A DNA stretch of 64,000 nt from DASRWT01 sp963748485 (GTDB taxonomy: Bacteria; Methylomirabilota; Methylomirabilia; Rokubacteriales; CSP1-6). The position numbers were made by a program, and so were the translations under genes. Shown here one piece after another: positions 1-14,037 of this stretch. Location of the stretch: assembly GCA_963748485.1 (NCBI GenBank), contig CAVVJF010000011.1, forward strand, positions 682,001 to 746,000. Direction: 5' to 3'. Position 1 is the first letter of the stretch, and each line of letters begins with the position of its first letter. The notes under the pieces were generated by a model that ran no database searches, was not told where the DNA came from, and was given only the letters and a program-made list of their open reading frames with translations.

Positions 1-1
1 G

Positions 2-457
2 CCGCGCACCTTCGAGATCGCGGCCGATCTCACCCGGGCAGGTGCGGCGCCGGCCCTCGTCACCGAGTGGCTCTATCAGCGCCGCGCCCGGCGCGCGCTC
101 AACGAGCTGGGCGAGCTGCTCCGCCGCATCGAGGTCAGCGAGGATGGCGCGGTGGCCTGGCTCGGCGTCCCGCGCGGGCTCGTCTCCGAGGAGTTCATGG
201 CGGCGGAGGACGTGGTGACGTACCCGCGCTCGATCGGCGGGGTGAAGGTCGCCGTGCTCCTCCGCGAGGAAATGCCGGGCCGGGTGAAGGTGAGCCTTCG
301 CGGGAAGGGCGAGGTGCCGGTGAACACGATCGCCGGCCGCTTCGGCGGGGGCGGCCACGAGAACGCCGCCGGGTGCACGGTGCCGGGCTCGCTCGACGAG
401 GCCACCGCCACCGTCCTCGCGGCGGTTCGCGAGGCCCTGGGCGCCGCCGTCCGGTGA
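2..457 (+). CDS. nrnA: DHH/DHHA1 phosphoesterase, C-terminal part (NrnA-like oligoribonuclease/pAp phosphatase)
   Basis: The open frame enters from the left edge, so only the last 151 codons are present. The fragment carries the DHHA1 domain, with the nucleotide-binding glycine motif GGGGHENAAG near its end. The metal-binding DHH half lies outside the window. NrnA-type enzymes degrade very short RNAs and dephosphorylate 3'-phosphoadenosine 5'-phosphate in the cytoplasm. The position directly before truB, ribF, rpsO and pnp is the classic nrnA neighbourhood. The stop TGA overlaps the truB GTG (GTGA), so the two are translationally coupled. A different DHH-family phosphoesterase is possible because the N-terminus is missing. 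Confidence 0.85.
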   Translation, partial: PRTFEIAADLTRAGAAPALVTEWLYQRRARRALNELGELLRRIEVSEDGAVAWLGVPRGLVSEEFMAAEDVVTYPRSIGGVKVAVLLREEMPGRVKVSLRGKGEVPVNTIAGRFGGGGHENAAGCTVPGSLDEATATVLAAVREALGAAVR

Positions 458-1383
458 CCGCCGCGCGCCCCGGAGCGTCGCGCTCCGGCATCCTCGCCGT
501 CGAGAAGGGACCCGGAGTCACGTCGTTCCAGGTCGTCGCCCACCTGCGTCGTCTCCTGCGAGCGCCCAAGGTGGGCCACGGCGGTACCCTCGATCCCGAC
601 GCCACCGGGCTGCTGCCCATCCTGGTCGGCGAGGGGACCAAGCTCACGCCGTATCTCACCGGTCTCGACAAGGAATACGTGGCCACCGCGCGGCTGGGAC
701 TCACCACCGACACCCAGGACCTATCGGGCCGCGTGCTGACCACGCCTCCGGTGCCCGCCCTCGACGAGGCGGCGATCCGGGCGGCGCTCGAGCGCTTCGT
801 GGGCACGATCGAGCAGATCCCGCCCATGTACTCGGCCCTGCACCACGAAGGCCGGCGGTTGTACGAGCTGGCCCGCGAGGGCACGGAGGTCGAGCGGGCG
901 CCCCGTCGCGTGACCATCCACGCCATCACGCTGGAGTCCCTCGACTTCCCGGAGCTGACCTTTCGCGTGCGGTGCGGCAAGGGCACCTATGTCCGGACCC
1001 TCGCCGCCGACCTCGGCGAGGCGCTCGGCACGGGCGCCGCGCTGGCGCGCCTCGTGCGCACGCGCGTGGGGCCCTATCGCCTCGAGGCCGCGGTGGCCTG
1101 GGCGGCGCTGCGTGAGGCGCGCGATGGCGCCGAGCTCTGGCCTCATCTCTTGCCGCTCGACTCCGCCCTCGCGGACCTGCCGGCCTGCGCGCTCGACGCG
1201 CGAGCCGCCCAGGCCTTCGTGCACGGCCAGTCGGCGCCCGCGCGCCCAACCATCACCGGCCTCGTGCGCGTCTATGCCCCGGACGGCACGCTGCTCGGCG
1301 TCGGCGCGGCCGGAGGCGGCCTCGTCAAGCCCGAACGACTCCTCCATGCGGATCCTCCGCGGGCTCCCGTCCTTCCCGGCTGA
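454..1383 (+). CDS. truB: tRNA pseudouridine(55) synthase TruB
   Basis: 309 residues from a GTG start that overlaps the nrnA stop. An open frame extends further upstream but is only the shadow of nrnA; homology begins at ILAVEKGPGVTS, just after this GTG. The catalytic motif GGTLDPDATG contains the nucleophilic Asp at about residue 47. TruB converts U55 of the tRNA T-loop to pseudouridine. A C-terminal PUA-like segment follows (roughly residues 240-305). The 3' end overlaps ribF by 38 bp, which supports operon expression. Confidence 0.95.
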   Translation: MTAARPGASRSGILAVEKGPGVTSFQVVAHLRRLLRAPKVGHGGTLDPDATGLLPILVGEGTKLTPYLTGLDKEYVATARLGLTTDTQDLSGRVLTTPPVPALDEAAIRAALERFVGTIEQIPPMYSALHHEGRRLYELAREGTEVERAPRRVTIHAITLESLDFPELTFRVRCGKGTYVRTLAADLGEALGTGAALARLVRTRVGPYRLEAAVAWAALREARDGAELWPHLLPLDSALADLPACALDARAAQAFVHGQSAPARPTITGLVRVYAPDGTLLGVGAAGGGLVKPERLLHADPPRAPVLPG

Positions 1384-2284
1384 GCTGACCCCGTCGGTGA
1401 CGGCGCTCGGCGCCTTCGACGGGATCCATCTCGCTCACGCCAAGGTCCTCCGCACCACCGTGGAGCGGGCCCGCGCCCTCGGCGTGGCGGCGCTGGCCTG
1501 CACCTACGAGCCCCACCCCAACGCCGTGCTGCATCCGGAGCGCGCCCCCGCGCCCATCGCGACGCCAGAGGAGAACCTGGCCCGGATGGCGCAGCAGGGA
1601 CTCGACGCGACGCTCGTCATCGAGTTCACCCTCGCCTTCTCCCGGATGGAGGCCGAGGCCTTCGTCGCCGATATCCTCGTGAGCCGGCTCCACGTGAAGG
1701 AGGTCGTGGTGGGGTACAACCACACCTTCGGGCGCGAAGCCCGCGGCACCGCCGCGCTGCTTCAAGCGCTGGGGGTGCGTCATGGGTTTGTTACCCACGT
1801 GCTCCCGCCGCTCAAGGTGGAGGGCCAGACGGTGTCCTCGAGCGCAATCCGCGAGGCCCTGCGGGAAGGTGACCCCGCGCGCGCCCGCGTGTTCCTGGGC
1901 CACTCTTACGCGATCAGCGGGCCCGTGCTGCGGGGCGCGGGGCGGGGGAGAACGCTGGGCTTCCCGACCGCGAACTTGCGGCCGGACCGGGCCGTGCTCT
2001 TGCCCCCCGGGGTGTACGTGGCCCGAGCCTCGTGGAAGGAGGGTCGCGCCGGCGCGGTGGTGAACATCGGCTACCGGCCCACCTTCGGCGAGAACCAGTA
2101 CTGGATCGAGGCCTACCTGCTGGATTTCTCCGGCGACCTCTACGATCGCTCGCTGACCTTGGCTTTTCACGAGCGCCTGCGCCCCGAGATGAAGTTCTCC
2201 AGCGTGGATCTCCTCAAGCGGCAGGTGCTCGCCGATATCGAGTCCGCTCGGGCCGCGGTGGCCCGACTGCCGGAATCCGAGTAG
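1346..2284 (+). CDS. ribF: Bifunctional riboflavin kinase / FAD synthetase RibF
   Basis: 312 residues from ATG 1346, inside the truB end. The N-terminal FMN adenylyltransferase domain has the nucleotidyltransferase HxxH motif (GAFDGIHLAH, residues 22-31). The C-terminal riboflavin kinase domain has the flavokinase signature GFPTANL near residue 207. The enzyme makes FMN and then FAD from riboflavin and ATP. Length and two-domain order are normal. It is the last gene of the nrnA-truB-ribF run before a 170-bp gap with the rpsO promoter. Confidence 0.95.
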   Translation: MRILRGLPSFPAELTPSVTALGAFDGIHLAHAKVLRTTVERARALGVAALACTYEPHPNAVLHPERAPAPIATPEENLARMAQQGLDATLVIEFTLAFSRMEAEAFVADILVSRLHVKEVVVGYNHTFGREARGTAALLQALGVRHGFVTHVLPPLKVEGQTVSSSAIREALREGDPARARVFLGHSYAISGPVLRGAGRGRTLGFPTANLRPDRAVLLPPGVYVARASWKEGRAGAVVNIGYRPTFGENQYWIEAYLLDFSGDLYDRSLTLAFHERLRPEMKFSSVDLLKRQVLADIESARAAVARLPESE

Positions 2285-2340
2285 GAACGCTCGAGCAGGC
2301 GAGAAGGACTTCTTTACAGGGTGGACCCACCGTGGTACCG

Positions 2341-2369
2341 TTGCCACGGAACGGCTGATTATCTATACA
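2341..2369 (+). promoter_or_regulatory. Probable sigma70 promoter for rpsO
   Basis: TTGCCA (2341-2346), a 17-bp spacer, then TATACA (2364-2369) is a close match to the housekeeping consensus in an AT-richer patch. Transcription would begin near 2376, leaving a leader of about 80 nt before rpsO. The leader contains G- and C-runs (2427-2441) just before the Shine-Dalgarno GGAAGGAGG. In other bacteria S15 binds its own leader; whether this one does is not shown. Confidence 0.65.
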
Positions 2370-2454
2370 CTTCTCTTGAACCCGCCTCAACGGAGTGGCT
2401 GCACGAGCTCTGGGGGCTGGGCGATTGGGGGGGGATCCCCCGGAAGGAGGCGCC

Positions 2455-2724
2455 ATGCGTCTGTCCGTCGAAAAGAAGAAGACACTCGTGGAGCAATTCC
2501 GCACCCACGAGGGTGACACCGGGTCTCCCGAAGTCCAGATCGCCCTCCTCTCCGAGCGGATCACCAGCCTCACCGACCATTTCAAGAACCACCAGAAGGA
2601 CCATCATTCCCGGCGGGGCCTGCTCATGCTCATCGGCAAGCGCCGCGGGCTGCTCGAGTATCTGCGCAAGAAGGACACGGAGCGCTACCGGGCCTTGACC
2701 GAAAAGCTCGGGATCCGCAAGTGA
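2455..2724 (+). CDS. rpsO: 30S ribosomal protein S15
   Basis: 89 residues, the standard S15 length. The strong ribosome-binding site GGAAGGAGG sits 4 bp before ATG 2455 and fixes the start. The conserved core is visible: the GDTGSPEVQIA segment (about residues 21-31), the HHSRRGLL helix start (residues 45-52) and the KLGIRK C-terminus. S15 binds the central domain of 16S rRNA early in 30S assembly. rpsO immediately upstream of pnp is one of the most conserved bacterial gene pairs. Confidence 0.98.
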   Translation: MRLSVEKKKTLVEQFRTHEGDTGSPEVQIALLSERITSLTDHFKNHQKDHHSRRGLLMLIGKRRGLLEYLRKKDTERYRALTEKLGIRK

Positions 2725-2756
2725 CGGCGGAGCCCTATTCCCGTCTCTATTCCCGC

Positions 2757-2773
2757 GCCCGGCCTCGCCGGGC
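2757..2773 (+). terminator. Hairpin between rpsO and pnp
   Basis: A perfect 7-bp GC stem (GCCCGGC / GCCGGGC) with a CTC loop, 33 bp after the rpsO stop and 46 bp before pnp. No T-run follows, so it may be a weak terminator, an attenuator or an RNA-processing site. In enterobacteria the rpsO-pnp spacer carries a processed stem-loop used in pnp autoregulation; equivalence here is only suggested by position. Confidence 0.4.
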
Positions 2774-2818
2774 TCATTCACCGATCGCGACACCCCTAGC
2801 TGGAGGCTTAGCACGCAT

Positions 2819-4953
<2,135 letters not shown>

Positions 4954-4954
<1 letters not shown>

Positions 4955-6219
4955 TGCCGGAAGGCTACCGGAAGAGCGTTCTCCCGAACGGCATTCGCCT
5001 CGTCACTGAGGCGATGCCGCACGTGCGGTCGGTGGCGGTGGGGGTGTGGGTCGACACCGGCTCGCGCGTGGAGCCGGAGGAGCGGGGGGGCATCTCCCAC
5101 CTCATCGAGCATCTCGTCTTCAAGGGCACCGCGACGCGCTCCGCGGAGGCCATCGCCCGGGCCATCGACTCGGTCGGCGGCCACATGGACGCCTTCACCG
5201 CGAAGGAGCACACCTGCTTCTACGTGGGCGTGCTCGACGAGCATCTTCCCCTCGCGGTCGATCTGCTCAGCGACATCCTCATGCGACCGCTCTTCGCGGC
5301 GGGGGATATTGAGAAAGAGAAGTCCGTTGTCTTGCAAGAGATCAAGATGGTGGAGGATACGCCCGACGACCTCATTCACGACCTGTTCGCGGAGCGGGTA
5401 TGGGCCGGGCACCCCCTGGGGCGCCCCATCCTGGGTCTCTGGGAGCGCGTGAAGGCATTCGATCGGCCCACCATCCTCCGCCACTTCGAGGAAGAGTACG
5501 TGCCCGGCCGCATCACGGTGGCGGTGGCCGGCCACGTGGAGCACGAGCGGGTGCGGGACCTCTTCGCGACCCGCTTCGCCGCCTTCGACCGGCCGACGAT
5601 GCCGCGGACGATGACCTCGCCCACGCTGCACCCCGGCCGGCACATGGTGACCAAGCCCCTCGAGCAGGTGCACCTCGTGCTGGGCTTTCCCGGTATTTCA
5701 GACGTCGCCCCCGAGCGCTATGCACTCTACCTGCTCAACGACGTCATCGGCGGCAGCATGTCCTCGCGCCTGTTCCAGGAGGTGCGGGAGCGCCAGGCCC
5801 TCGTGTACTCGGTGCACTCGGGCACCCAGCCCTACCGCGACACCGGCCTCCTCTACGTCTACGCAGGGACGGAGCCGGCGAACTTCGCCAAGGTGCTTCG
5901 CGCGGTGATGAAGGAGGTCCGGGCGCTCAAGAAGGATGGCATCACCACCGACGAGCTGCGCCGCGCCAAGGACCACCTCAAGGGCAACTTGATGCTCTCC
6001 CTCGAGTCGACGTCGAGCCGCATGAACCGCCTGGCCAAGCAGGAGCTCCGCTTCGGCGCCTTCGTGAGCCTCGACGAGATGCTGGGCGCGTTCGATGCCG
6101 TGCGTCCCGAAGATGTGGAGGCCCTGCTCCACCGTGTGCTCGACGAGGAGCAGCTCGCCCTGATGACCCTCGGCCCTGTCGATCGGCGCAACCTCCCCCG
6201 CGATATCTTCCAGGGCTAG
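4954..6219 (+). CDS. M16 family zinc peptidase (pitrilysin/MPP-like)
   Basis: 421 residues from a GTG overlapping the pnp stop. The inverted zinc motif HxxEH (HLIEH, about residues 49-53) identifies an active M16 peptidase of the single-module ~420-residue type related to the mitochondrial processing peptidase beta subunit and Bacillus YmxG. A second M16 domain, with the GGSMSSRLF segment, fills the C-terminal half. M16 genes directly after pnp are common in bacteria. The substrate is unknown. No signal peptide is visible, so it is predicted to be cytoplasmic. Confidence 0.9.
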
Positions 6220-6220
6220 C

Positions 6221-7516
6221 ATGATCGAGCGCTACAGCCGGCCGGAAATGGCGCGGCTCTGGACCTCGGAGGCCAAGTACGACGCCTGGCTCCGCGTGGA
6301 GCTGGCCGTCTGCGCGGTATATGCCCGGCGCGGCGTGGTGCCCGGCGACGCGCTGAACCGCATCAAGGCGAAGGCCAAGGTCGACCCTTCGCGTATCGAC
6401 GAGATCGAGGCCGTCACCCGCCACGACGTGATCGCCTTCCTCACCAACCTGGAGGAATCGATCGGCGCCGACTCACGCTACGTGCACGTCGGCATGACCT
6501 CGTCGGACGTGCTGGATACCGCGCTGGCCCTGCAGCTCCAGCAGGCCTCGGCCCTGATCCTCGCCGGCCTCGAGCGCCTCCGGGCGGCTCTGCGGACGCT
6601 CGCCCTCGCCCATAAGGCCACGCTCTGCGTGGGGCGCAGCCACGGCATCCACGCCGAGCCCATGACGTTCGGGCTCAAGGCCGCTCTCTGGTACGCCGAG
6701 GCGGGACGGAACCTCGAGCGCATGCGGCGGGCGCGCGAGACGGTCCGGGTGGGGAAGATCTCGGGGGCGGTGGGGACCTTCGCCCATATCGCCCCTGATG
6801 TGGAGGAGGAGACCTGCCATCTCCTCGGCCTCGAGCCCGCCCCCATCTCCAGTCAGATCGTCCAGCGCGATCGCCACGCCGAGTTCATGGCGACACTCGC
6901 CATCATCGCCGCCTCGCTGGAGAAGATCGCCGTGGAGATCCGTGCCCTCCAGCGCACGGAGATCGGCGAGGCGGAAGAGCCGTTCGCGGAGGGGCAGAAG
7001 GGCTCGAGCGCCATGCCCCACAAGCGCAACCCGGTGAGCTCCGAGAACATCACCGGGCTCGCGCGCCTCGTTCGGGCCAACGCCGGGGCCGCGCTGGAGA
7101 ACGTGGCCCTTTGGCACGAGCGCGACATCAGCCACTCCTCGGTGGAGCGGGTGATCCTGCCCGACTCGACGATGCTCCTCGACTACATGCTGCACCGCTA
7201 CGCCGGCGTGCTCGAGGGGCTCCGGGTGTACCCGGAGCGCATGCGCGAGAACATGGAGCGGAGCTTCGGCCTCATGTACTCCCAGCGCGTGCTCCTCCGC
7301 CTGACCGAGTCGGGCCTCGGCCGGCAGCCCGCCTACGAGATCGTGCAGCGCAACGCGATGCGCGCATGGAGCGAGCGCCGGCCCTTCCGTGAGCTGCTCG
7401 GCGCCGACCCCGAGGTGACGGCGCGCCTGAGCCCCGCCGCACTCGACGAGTGCTTCGACCCCGGCTGGTATCTCCGGAACGTGGACGCCATCTACCGCCG
7501 CCTGAACCTGTCCTGA
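6221..7516 (+). CDS. purB: Adenylosuccinate lyase
   Basis: 431 residues starting one base after the protease stop. The fumarase/aspartase superfamily signature GSSAMPHKRNP lies at about residues 261-271. The enzyme removes fumarate from SAICAR and from adenylosuccinate, acting twice in purine synthesis. It opens the long pur operon. A HGIHAEP-type active-site histidine segment lies near residue 143. Confidence 0.96.
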   Translation: MIERYSRPEMARLWTSEAKYDAWLRVELAVCAVYARRGVVPGDALNRIKAKAKVDPSRIDEIEAVTRHDVIAFLTNLEESIGADSRYVHVGMTSSDVLDTALALQLQQASALILAGLERLRAALRTLALAHKATLCVGRSHGIHAEPMTFGLKAALWYAEAGRNLERMRRARETVRVGKISGAVGTFAHIAPDVEEETCHLLGLEPAPISSQIVQRDRHAEFMATLAIIAASLEKIAVEIRALQRTEIGEAEEPFAEGQKGSSAMPHKRNPVSSENITGLARLVRANAGAALENVALWHERDISHSSVERVILPDSTMLLDYMLHRYAGVLEGLRVYPERMRENMERSFGLMYSQRVLLRLTESGLGRQPAYEIVQRNAMRAWSERRPFRELLGADPEVTARLSPAALDECFDPGWYLRNVDAIYRRLNLS

Positions 7517-7542
7517 CCGCCGACCCCCCGAGGGCTCTCGCC

Positions 7543-8253
7543 ATGGAAAAGCGCGACAAGATCTACGAAGGCAAGGCCAAGATCGTCTACACCACGGACA
7601 AGCCGGGGTTGGTCATCCAGTACTTCAAGGATGACGCCACCGCCTTCAATGCCGAAAAGCGTGGCACCATCGTCGGCAAGGGCGTGGTCAACAATCGGAT
7701 GTCCGCCACCATCTTCGAGCGGCTGGGCAAGGCGCGCATCCCCACCCACTACGTGTCCACCCTGTCCGACCGGGAGATGCTCTGCCGCCGGCTCGACATC
7801 ATCAAGATCGAGACCATCGTGCGGAACGTGGTGGCGGGGAGCTTGGCCAAGCGCACGGGGCTCCCCGAGGGCACGAATATCCGCCTGCCGATCGTGGAGC
7901 TGTACTTGAAGTCCGATCCCCTCGGCGACCCCATGATCAACGACGACCACGTGCGGATGCTCAAACTCGCGACGCCGAAGGAGCTCGGCTGGATCCGGCG
8001 CACCGCCCTGCGGATCAACACGGTGCTCGTGCCCTACCTCCGGAAGAAGCAGCTGCTCCTGGTGGACTTCAAGCTGGAGTTCGGCCGGGCGGGGAAGACG
8101 CTCCTCCTCGGGGACGAGATCAGCCCCGATACGTGCCGGCTCTGGGACGCGACGACCAAGGAGAAGCTCGACAAGGATCGGTTCCGCCGGGACCTGGGCG
8201 GGGTCGAAGAAGCGTATCAAGAAGTGTATCGCAGGGTCGTGCCGCAGCAGTGA
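7543..8253 (+). CDS. purC: SAICAR synthetase
   Basis: 236 residues from ATG 7543. The open frame runs further upstream but is shadowed there by purB. The N-terminal KIYEGKAKIVY motif is typical, and the central GSLAKRTGL and C-terminal LGDEISPDTCRLWD motifs mark the ATP/substrate site. It ligates aspartate to CAIR. The stop overlaps the purS GTG (GTGA). Confidence 0.96.
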   Translation: MEKRDKIYEGKAKIVYTTDKPGLVIQYFKDDATAFNAEKRGTIVGKGVVNNRMSATIFERLGKARIPTHYVSTLSDREMLCRRLDIIKIETIVRNVVAGSLAKRTGLPEGTNIRLPIVELYLKSDPLGDPMINDDHVRMLKLATPKELGWIRRTALRINTVLVPYLRKKQLLLVDFKLEFGRAGKTLLLGDEISPDTCRLWDATTKEKLDKDRFRRDLGGVEEAYQEVYRRVVPQQ

Positions 8254-8498
8254 AAGCGCGCGTGCTCGTCCGGCTCAAGCCGGGCATCCTCGACGTGCAG
8301 GGAAGCTCGGTGAAGCGCGCCCTCGAGGGTCTGGGTTTCGCCGAGGTGCGCGAGCTGCGCGTGGGCAAGGTGCTCGACCTCGAGGTGGACGCGCCGGACC
8401 TACCCCGCGCCCGGCGCCGCGTCGAGGAGATGTGCGCCCGCCTCCTCGCCAACCCCGTCACCGAGGACTTCTCGGTGGAGATCCTGCCGGAAAGCTGA
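8250..8498 (+). CDS. purS: FGAM synthetase subunit PurS
   Basis: 82 residues, the usual PurS size, from a GTG overlapping purC. The family pattern is KARVLVRLKPGILDVQG at the N-terminus and a following GF..V..LRVGK segment. PurS bridges PurQ and the small PurL in the three-subunit FGAM synthetase of Gram-positive and many other bacteria, aiding ammonia transfer. purQ and purL follow immediately, as expected. Confidence 0.93.
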   Translation: MKARVLVRLKPGILDVQGSSVKRALEGLGFAEVRELRVGKVLDLEVDAPDLPRARRRVEEMCARLLANPVTEDFSVEILPES

Positions 8499-8594
8499 CG
8501 CCGAGCCTCCCCGATGGGCCAGCGGCCCTTGCCAGAATCGTGAGCGCGGGGTAGAGTGAGGAAGCAAGCATCAAAGGAGGGGCGTCCAGCGTCC

Positions 8595-9308
8595 ATGAGA
8601 TTCGGCGTGGTGGTCTTCCCGGGCACGTGGAGTGACTGCGATTTTCACTATGTGATCAGTGAAGTGCTCCGCCAGCCCGTCAGCTACATCTGGCATCGGG
8701 AGTCGAATCTCGCCACGTACGACTGCGTCGTCCTCCCCGGGGGCTTCTCCTACGGCGACTATCTCCGCGCGGGGGCCGTCGCCGGCCGCTCGCCCGTGGT
8801 CGAGGCGCTTCCCGAGTTCGTCGCCCGCGGCGGGCTCGTCCTCGGCTCCTGCAACGGCTTCCAGATCCTCTGCGAGGCGCGCCTGCTTCCCGGGGCGCTG
8901 TCGCGGAACGAGTCGCTCCAGTACCGCTGCCAGTACGTGCACCTCCGCACCGACAACGCCGAGACCGCGTTCACGCGCGCCCTGCGTCCGGGCCAGGTGC
9001 TCAAGATGCCCATCTCGCATGGCGAGGGGAAATACTATTGCGATGGGCCCACCCTCAGGAGCTTGCGCGAGAAGGGACAGATCGTCTTCCGCTACAGCGA
9101 GGAGGACGGCCGCCTCACCAAGGACGCCAATCCCAACGGGTCGCTGGACAACATCGCGGGGATCGTCAACGACGAGGGCACGGTCCTGGGGCTGATGCCT
9201 CATCCCGAGCGCGCCGCCGAGAAGGCGGTGGGCGGCCTCGACGGCCTCTACATCTTCAACTCCCTCCTCGGCAGCCTCGTCGAGGACGGGACGTTCCTCA
9301 AGCGGTAG
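8595..9308 (+). CDS. purQ: FGAM synthetase glutaminase subunit PurQ
   Basis: 237 residues. Family homology starts at MRFGVVVFPG, so ATG 8595 is preferred over an in-frame GTG at 8556. A purine-rich AAAGGAGGGG lies at 8573-8582, spaced a little far. This is a class I glutamine amidotransferase: nucleophile Cys in LGSCNGFQ (about residue 87) and the His/Glu pair in PHPERA (about residue 202). It supplies ammonia to PurL. Confidence 0.95.
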   Translation: MRFGVVVFPGTWSDCDFHYVISEVLRQPVSYIWHRESNLATYDCVVLPGGFSYGDYLRAGAVAGRSPVVEALPEFVARGGLVLGSCNGFQILCEARLLPGALSRNESLQYRCQYVHLRTDNAETAFTRALRPGQVLKMPISHGEGKYYCDGPTLRSLREKGQIVFRYSEEDGRLTKDANPNGSLDNIAGIVNDEGTVLGLMPHPERAAEKAVGGLDGLYIFNSLLGSLVEDGTFLKR

Positions 9309-9336
9309 ACCGGAATCGGTGTGACGTGGGGACGGG

Positions 9337-11583
<2,247 letters not shown>

Positions 11584-13005
11584 GACGCCCGAGCTGGACG
11601 ACGACAAGTTCCACGATGAGTGCGGACTGTTCGGCGTCTGGAACCACGCTGAGGCGGCCAACCTCGCCTATCTCGGTCTCTATTCGCTCCAGCACCGCGG
11701 CCAGGAATCCGCCGGCATCGCCGCGACCGACGGCCACAGCTTCCATGTCGAGAAGGCGATGGGCTGGGTGGCGGACGTCTTCAGCCGCGAGCGCCTGAAG
11801 CGCCTGCCCGGTCATCGCGCCATCGGCCACGTGCGCTACTCGACGGCGGGAAGCTCCAATCTCCGCAACGCGCAGCCCATCAGCGCGCAGACCGTCCACG
11901 GCATGGTGGCGCTGGCCCATAACGGCAACCTCGTCAACGCCGAGGAGCTGCGGCGGAGCCTCGAGCAGGACGGCGCGGTGTTCCAGTCCACGTCGGACAC
12001 CGAGGTGATGATCCATCTCCTCGCCCGCGCCGAGGGCGGCACCCTCGTGGATCAGCTCCCGCGCGCCCTCACGCGAGTCAAGGGCGCCTACACCCTGCTG
12101 CTCCTGACTCCCGACCTCATGGTGGGCCTGCGCGATCCCTCGGGCTTCCGCCCGCTGTCGCTGGGGCGCCTGGGCGACGCGTGGATCCTGGCCTCCGAGA
12201 CCTGCGCCCTGGACCTCCTGGAGGCGGAGTTCGTGCGCGACGTCGAGCCCGGCGAGATGGTCGTGATCGACGATCGCGGGGTGACCAGCTACCGGCCCTT
12301 CAAGCCCGCCGAGCGTCTGGCCTGCGTGTTCGAGTACGTCTACTTCGCGCGGCCCGACTCCATGCTGTGGGGCCGGAACGTGCACGCGGTGCGGAAGGCG
12401 CTGGGGCATCAGCTCGCGCGCGAGTATCCCGTCCAGGCCGACCTCGTCATCGCGGTGCCTGACTCCGGGGTGAGCGCGGCGCTGGGCTACGCGGAAGAGT
12501 CCGGCATCCCCTACGACAGCGGCCTCGTCCGCAATCACTACGTGGGCCGGACCTTCATCGAGCCCAGCCAGGGCATCCGCCACTTCGGGGTCAAGGTGAA
12601 GCTCAATCCCAACCGCGAAGTGTTGGTGGGCAAGAGAATAGTGGTCATCGACGACTCGATCGTGCGGGGCACGACGAGTCGGAAGATCGTGAAGATGATC
12701 CGGGCGACGGGCGCGCGCGAGGTGCACATGCGCATCTCCTCGCCCCCCATCCAGTGGCCGTGCTACTACGGCATCGACACGCCCACCCGCAAGGAGCTGA
12801 TCGGGGCGAGCCACGACGTGGCGGAGATTACCCGCTACCTGAGCGCGGACTCGCTCGGCTATCTCTCGCTCGACGGCATGCTCAAGGCCACGGGCAACGA
12901 CCCGAGCCACTTCTGTCACGCCTGCTTCACCGGCCAGTACAAGGTCGGCTTCGAGCCGGAGGACGCTTCGCAGCTCAAGCTGTTCGACGCCTGACGACGG
13001 AGCCC

Positions 13006-14037
13006 GTGGACCCGCTGACCTATCGAGCCGCCGGCGTGGACATCCAGGCCGGGGACGAGGCGGTGCGGCGCATCGCCCGGCTGGCGGCGCGCACCCAGCG
13101 CCCGGAAGTGCTGGGCGGCATCGGCGCCTTCGCCGCCTTCTGCCGCATCCCCGCCGGCTATCAGGAGCCGGTGCTCGTCTCGTCGACCGACGGGGTGGGA
13201 TCCAAGTTGAAGGTCGCCTTCCTCGCCGACCGCCACGACACCGTGGGCATCGACCTCGTGGCGATGGGGGTGAACGACCTCCTCGTGCATGGCGCCGAGC
13301 CCTTCTACTTCCTCGACTACCTCGCCGTGCACCGGGTGGAGCCGGCCCGGGTGGAAGCCATTGTCGCCGGCATCGCGGCGGGCTGCGCCCAGGCCGGCTG
13401 CGCCTTGGTCGGCGGCGAGACCGCGGAGATGCCCGACTTCTACGCGCCCGGCGAGTACGACCTGGCCGGCTTCGCGGTGGGCGTGGTCGAGCGGAGCCGC
13501 ATCATCACCGGCTCGGAGGTGAAGCCGGGCGACCGCGTGCTGGGGCTGGCGTCCTCGGGGCTTCACAGCAACGGCTACTCGCTGGTGCGACGGGTCGTCT
13601 TCGAGCGGCTCGGGCTCAAGGTGGGCGATCTCATCCCCGGGGTTGGGCGCACGGTCGCCGACGAGCTCCTCGTCCCCACGCGCATCTACGTCAAGCCCGT
13701 GCTCGACCTGCTGCGCACGGTGCCGGTGCAGGCCATGGCCCACATCACCGGCGGCGGCATCACCGAGAACCTGCCGCGGGTGCTGCCCGAGGGCTGCCGG
13801 GCGGTGATCCGCCCGTCCCGCTGGCCGCTGCCGCCGATCTTCACGGTGATCCAGGACGCGGGCCGCGTGGAGGAGGCCGAGATGCGGCGCGCCTTCAACA
13901 TGGGGATCGGGTATCTCGTGGTGGTCCGCCCCGAGGACGCGGATCCCGCGCGCGCGCTCCTGAGCGGGGCGGGCGAGGCGGTGTTCGAGATCGGCGAGAT
14001 CGAGGCGGGCGCCCGGCGCGAGGTGCGCTATGCCTGA
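13006..14037 (+). CDS. purM: Phosphoribosylaminoimidazole (AIR) synthetase
   Basis: 343 residues from GTG 13006; the start follows from the TYRAAGVDIQAGDEAV N-terminus typical of PurM. The STDGVGSKLKVA and GGGITENLPR motifs belong to the ATP/FGAM site. It closes the imidazole ring of AIR. The last 8 bases overlap purN. Confidence 0.95.
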   Translation: MDPLTYRAAGVDIQAGDEAVRRIARLAARTQRPEVLGGIGAFAAFCRIPAGYQEPVLVSSTDGVGSKLKVAFLADRHDTVGIDLVAMGVNDLLVHGAEPFYFLDYLAVHRVEPARVEAIVAGIAAGCAQAGCALVGGETAEMPDFYAPGEYDLAGFAVGVVERSRIITGSEVKPGDRVLGLASSGLHSNGYSLVRRVVFERLGLKVGDLIPGVGRTVADELLVPTRIYVKPVLDLLRTVPVQAMAHITGGGITENLPRVLPEGCRAVIRPSRWPLPPIFTVIQDAGRVEEAEMRRAFNMGIGYLVVVRPEDADPARALLSGAGEAVFEIGEIEAGARREVRYA

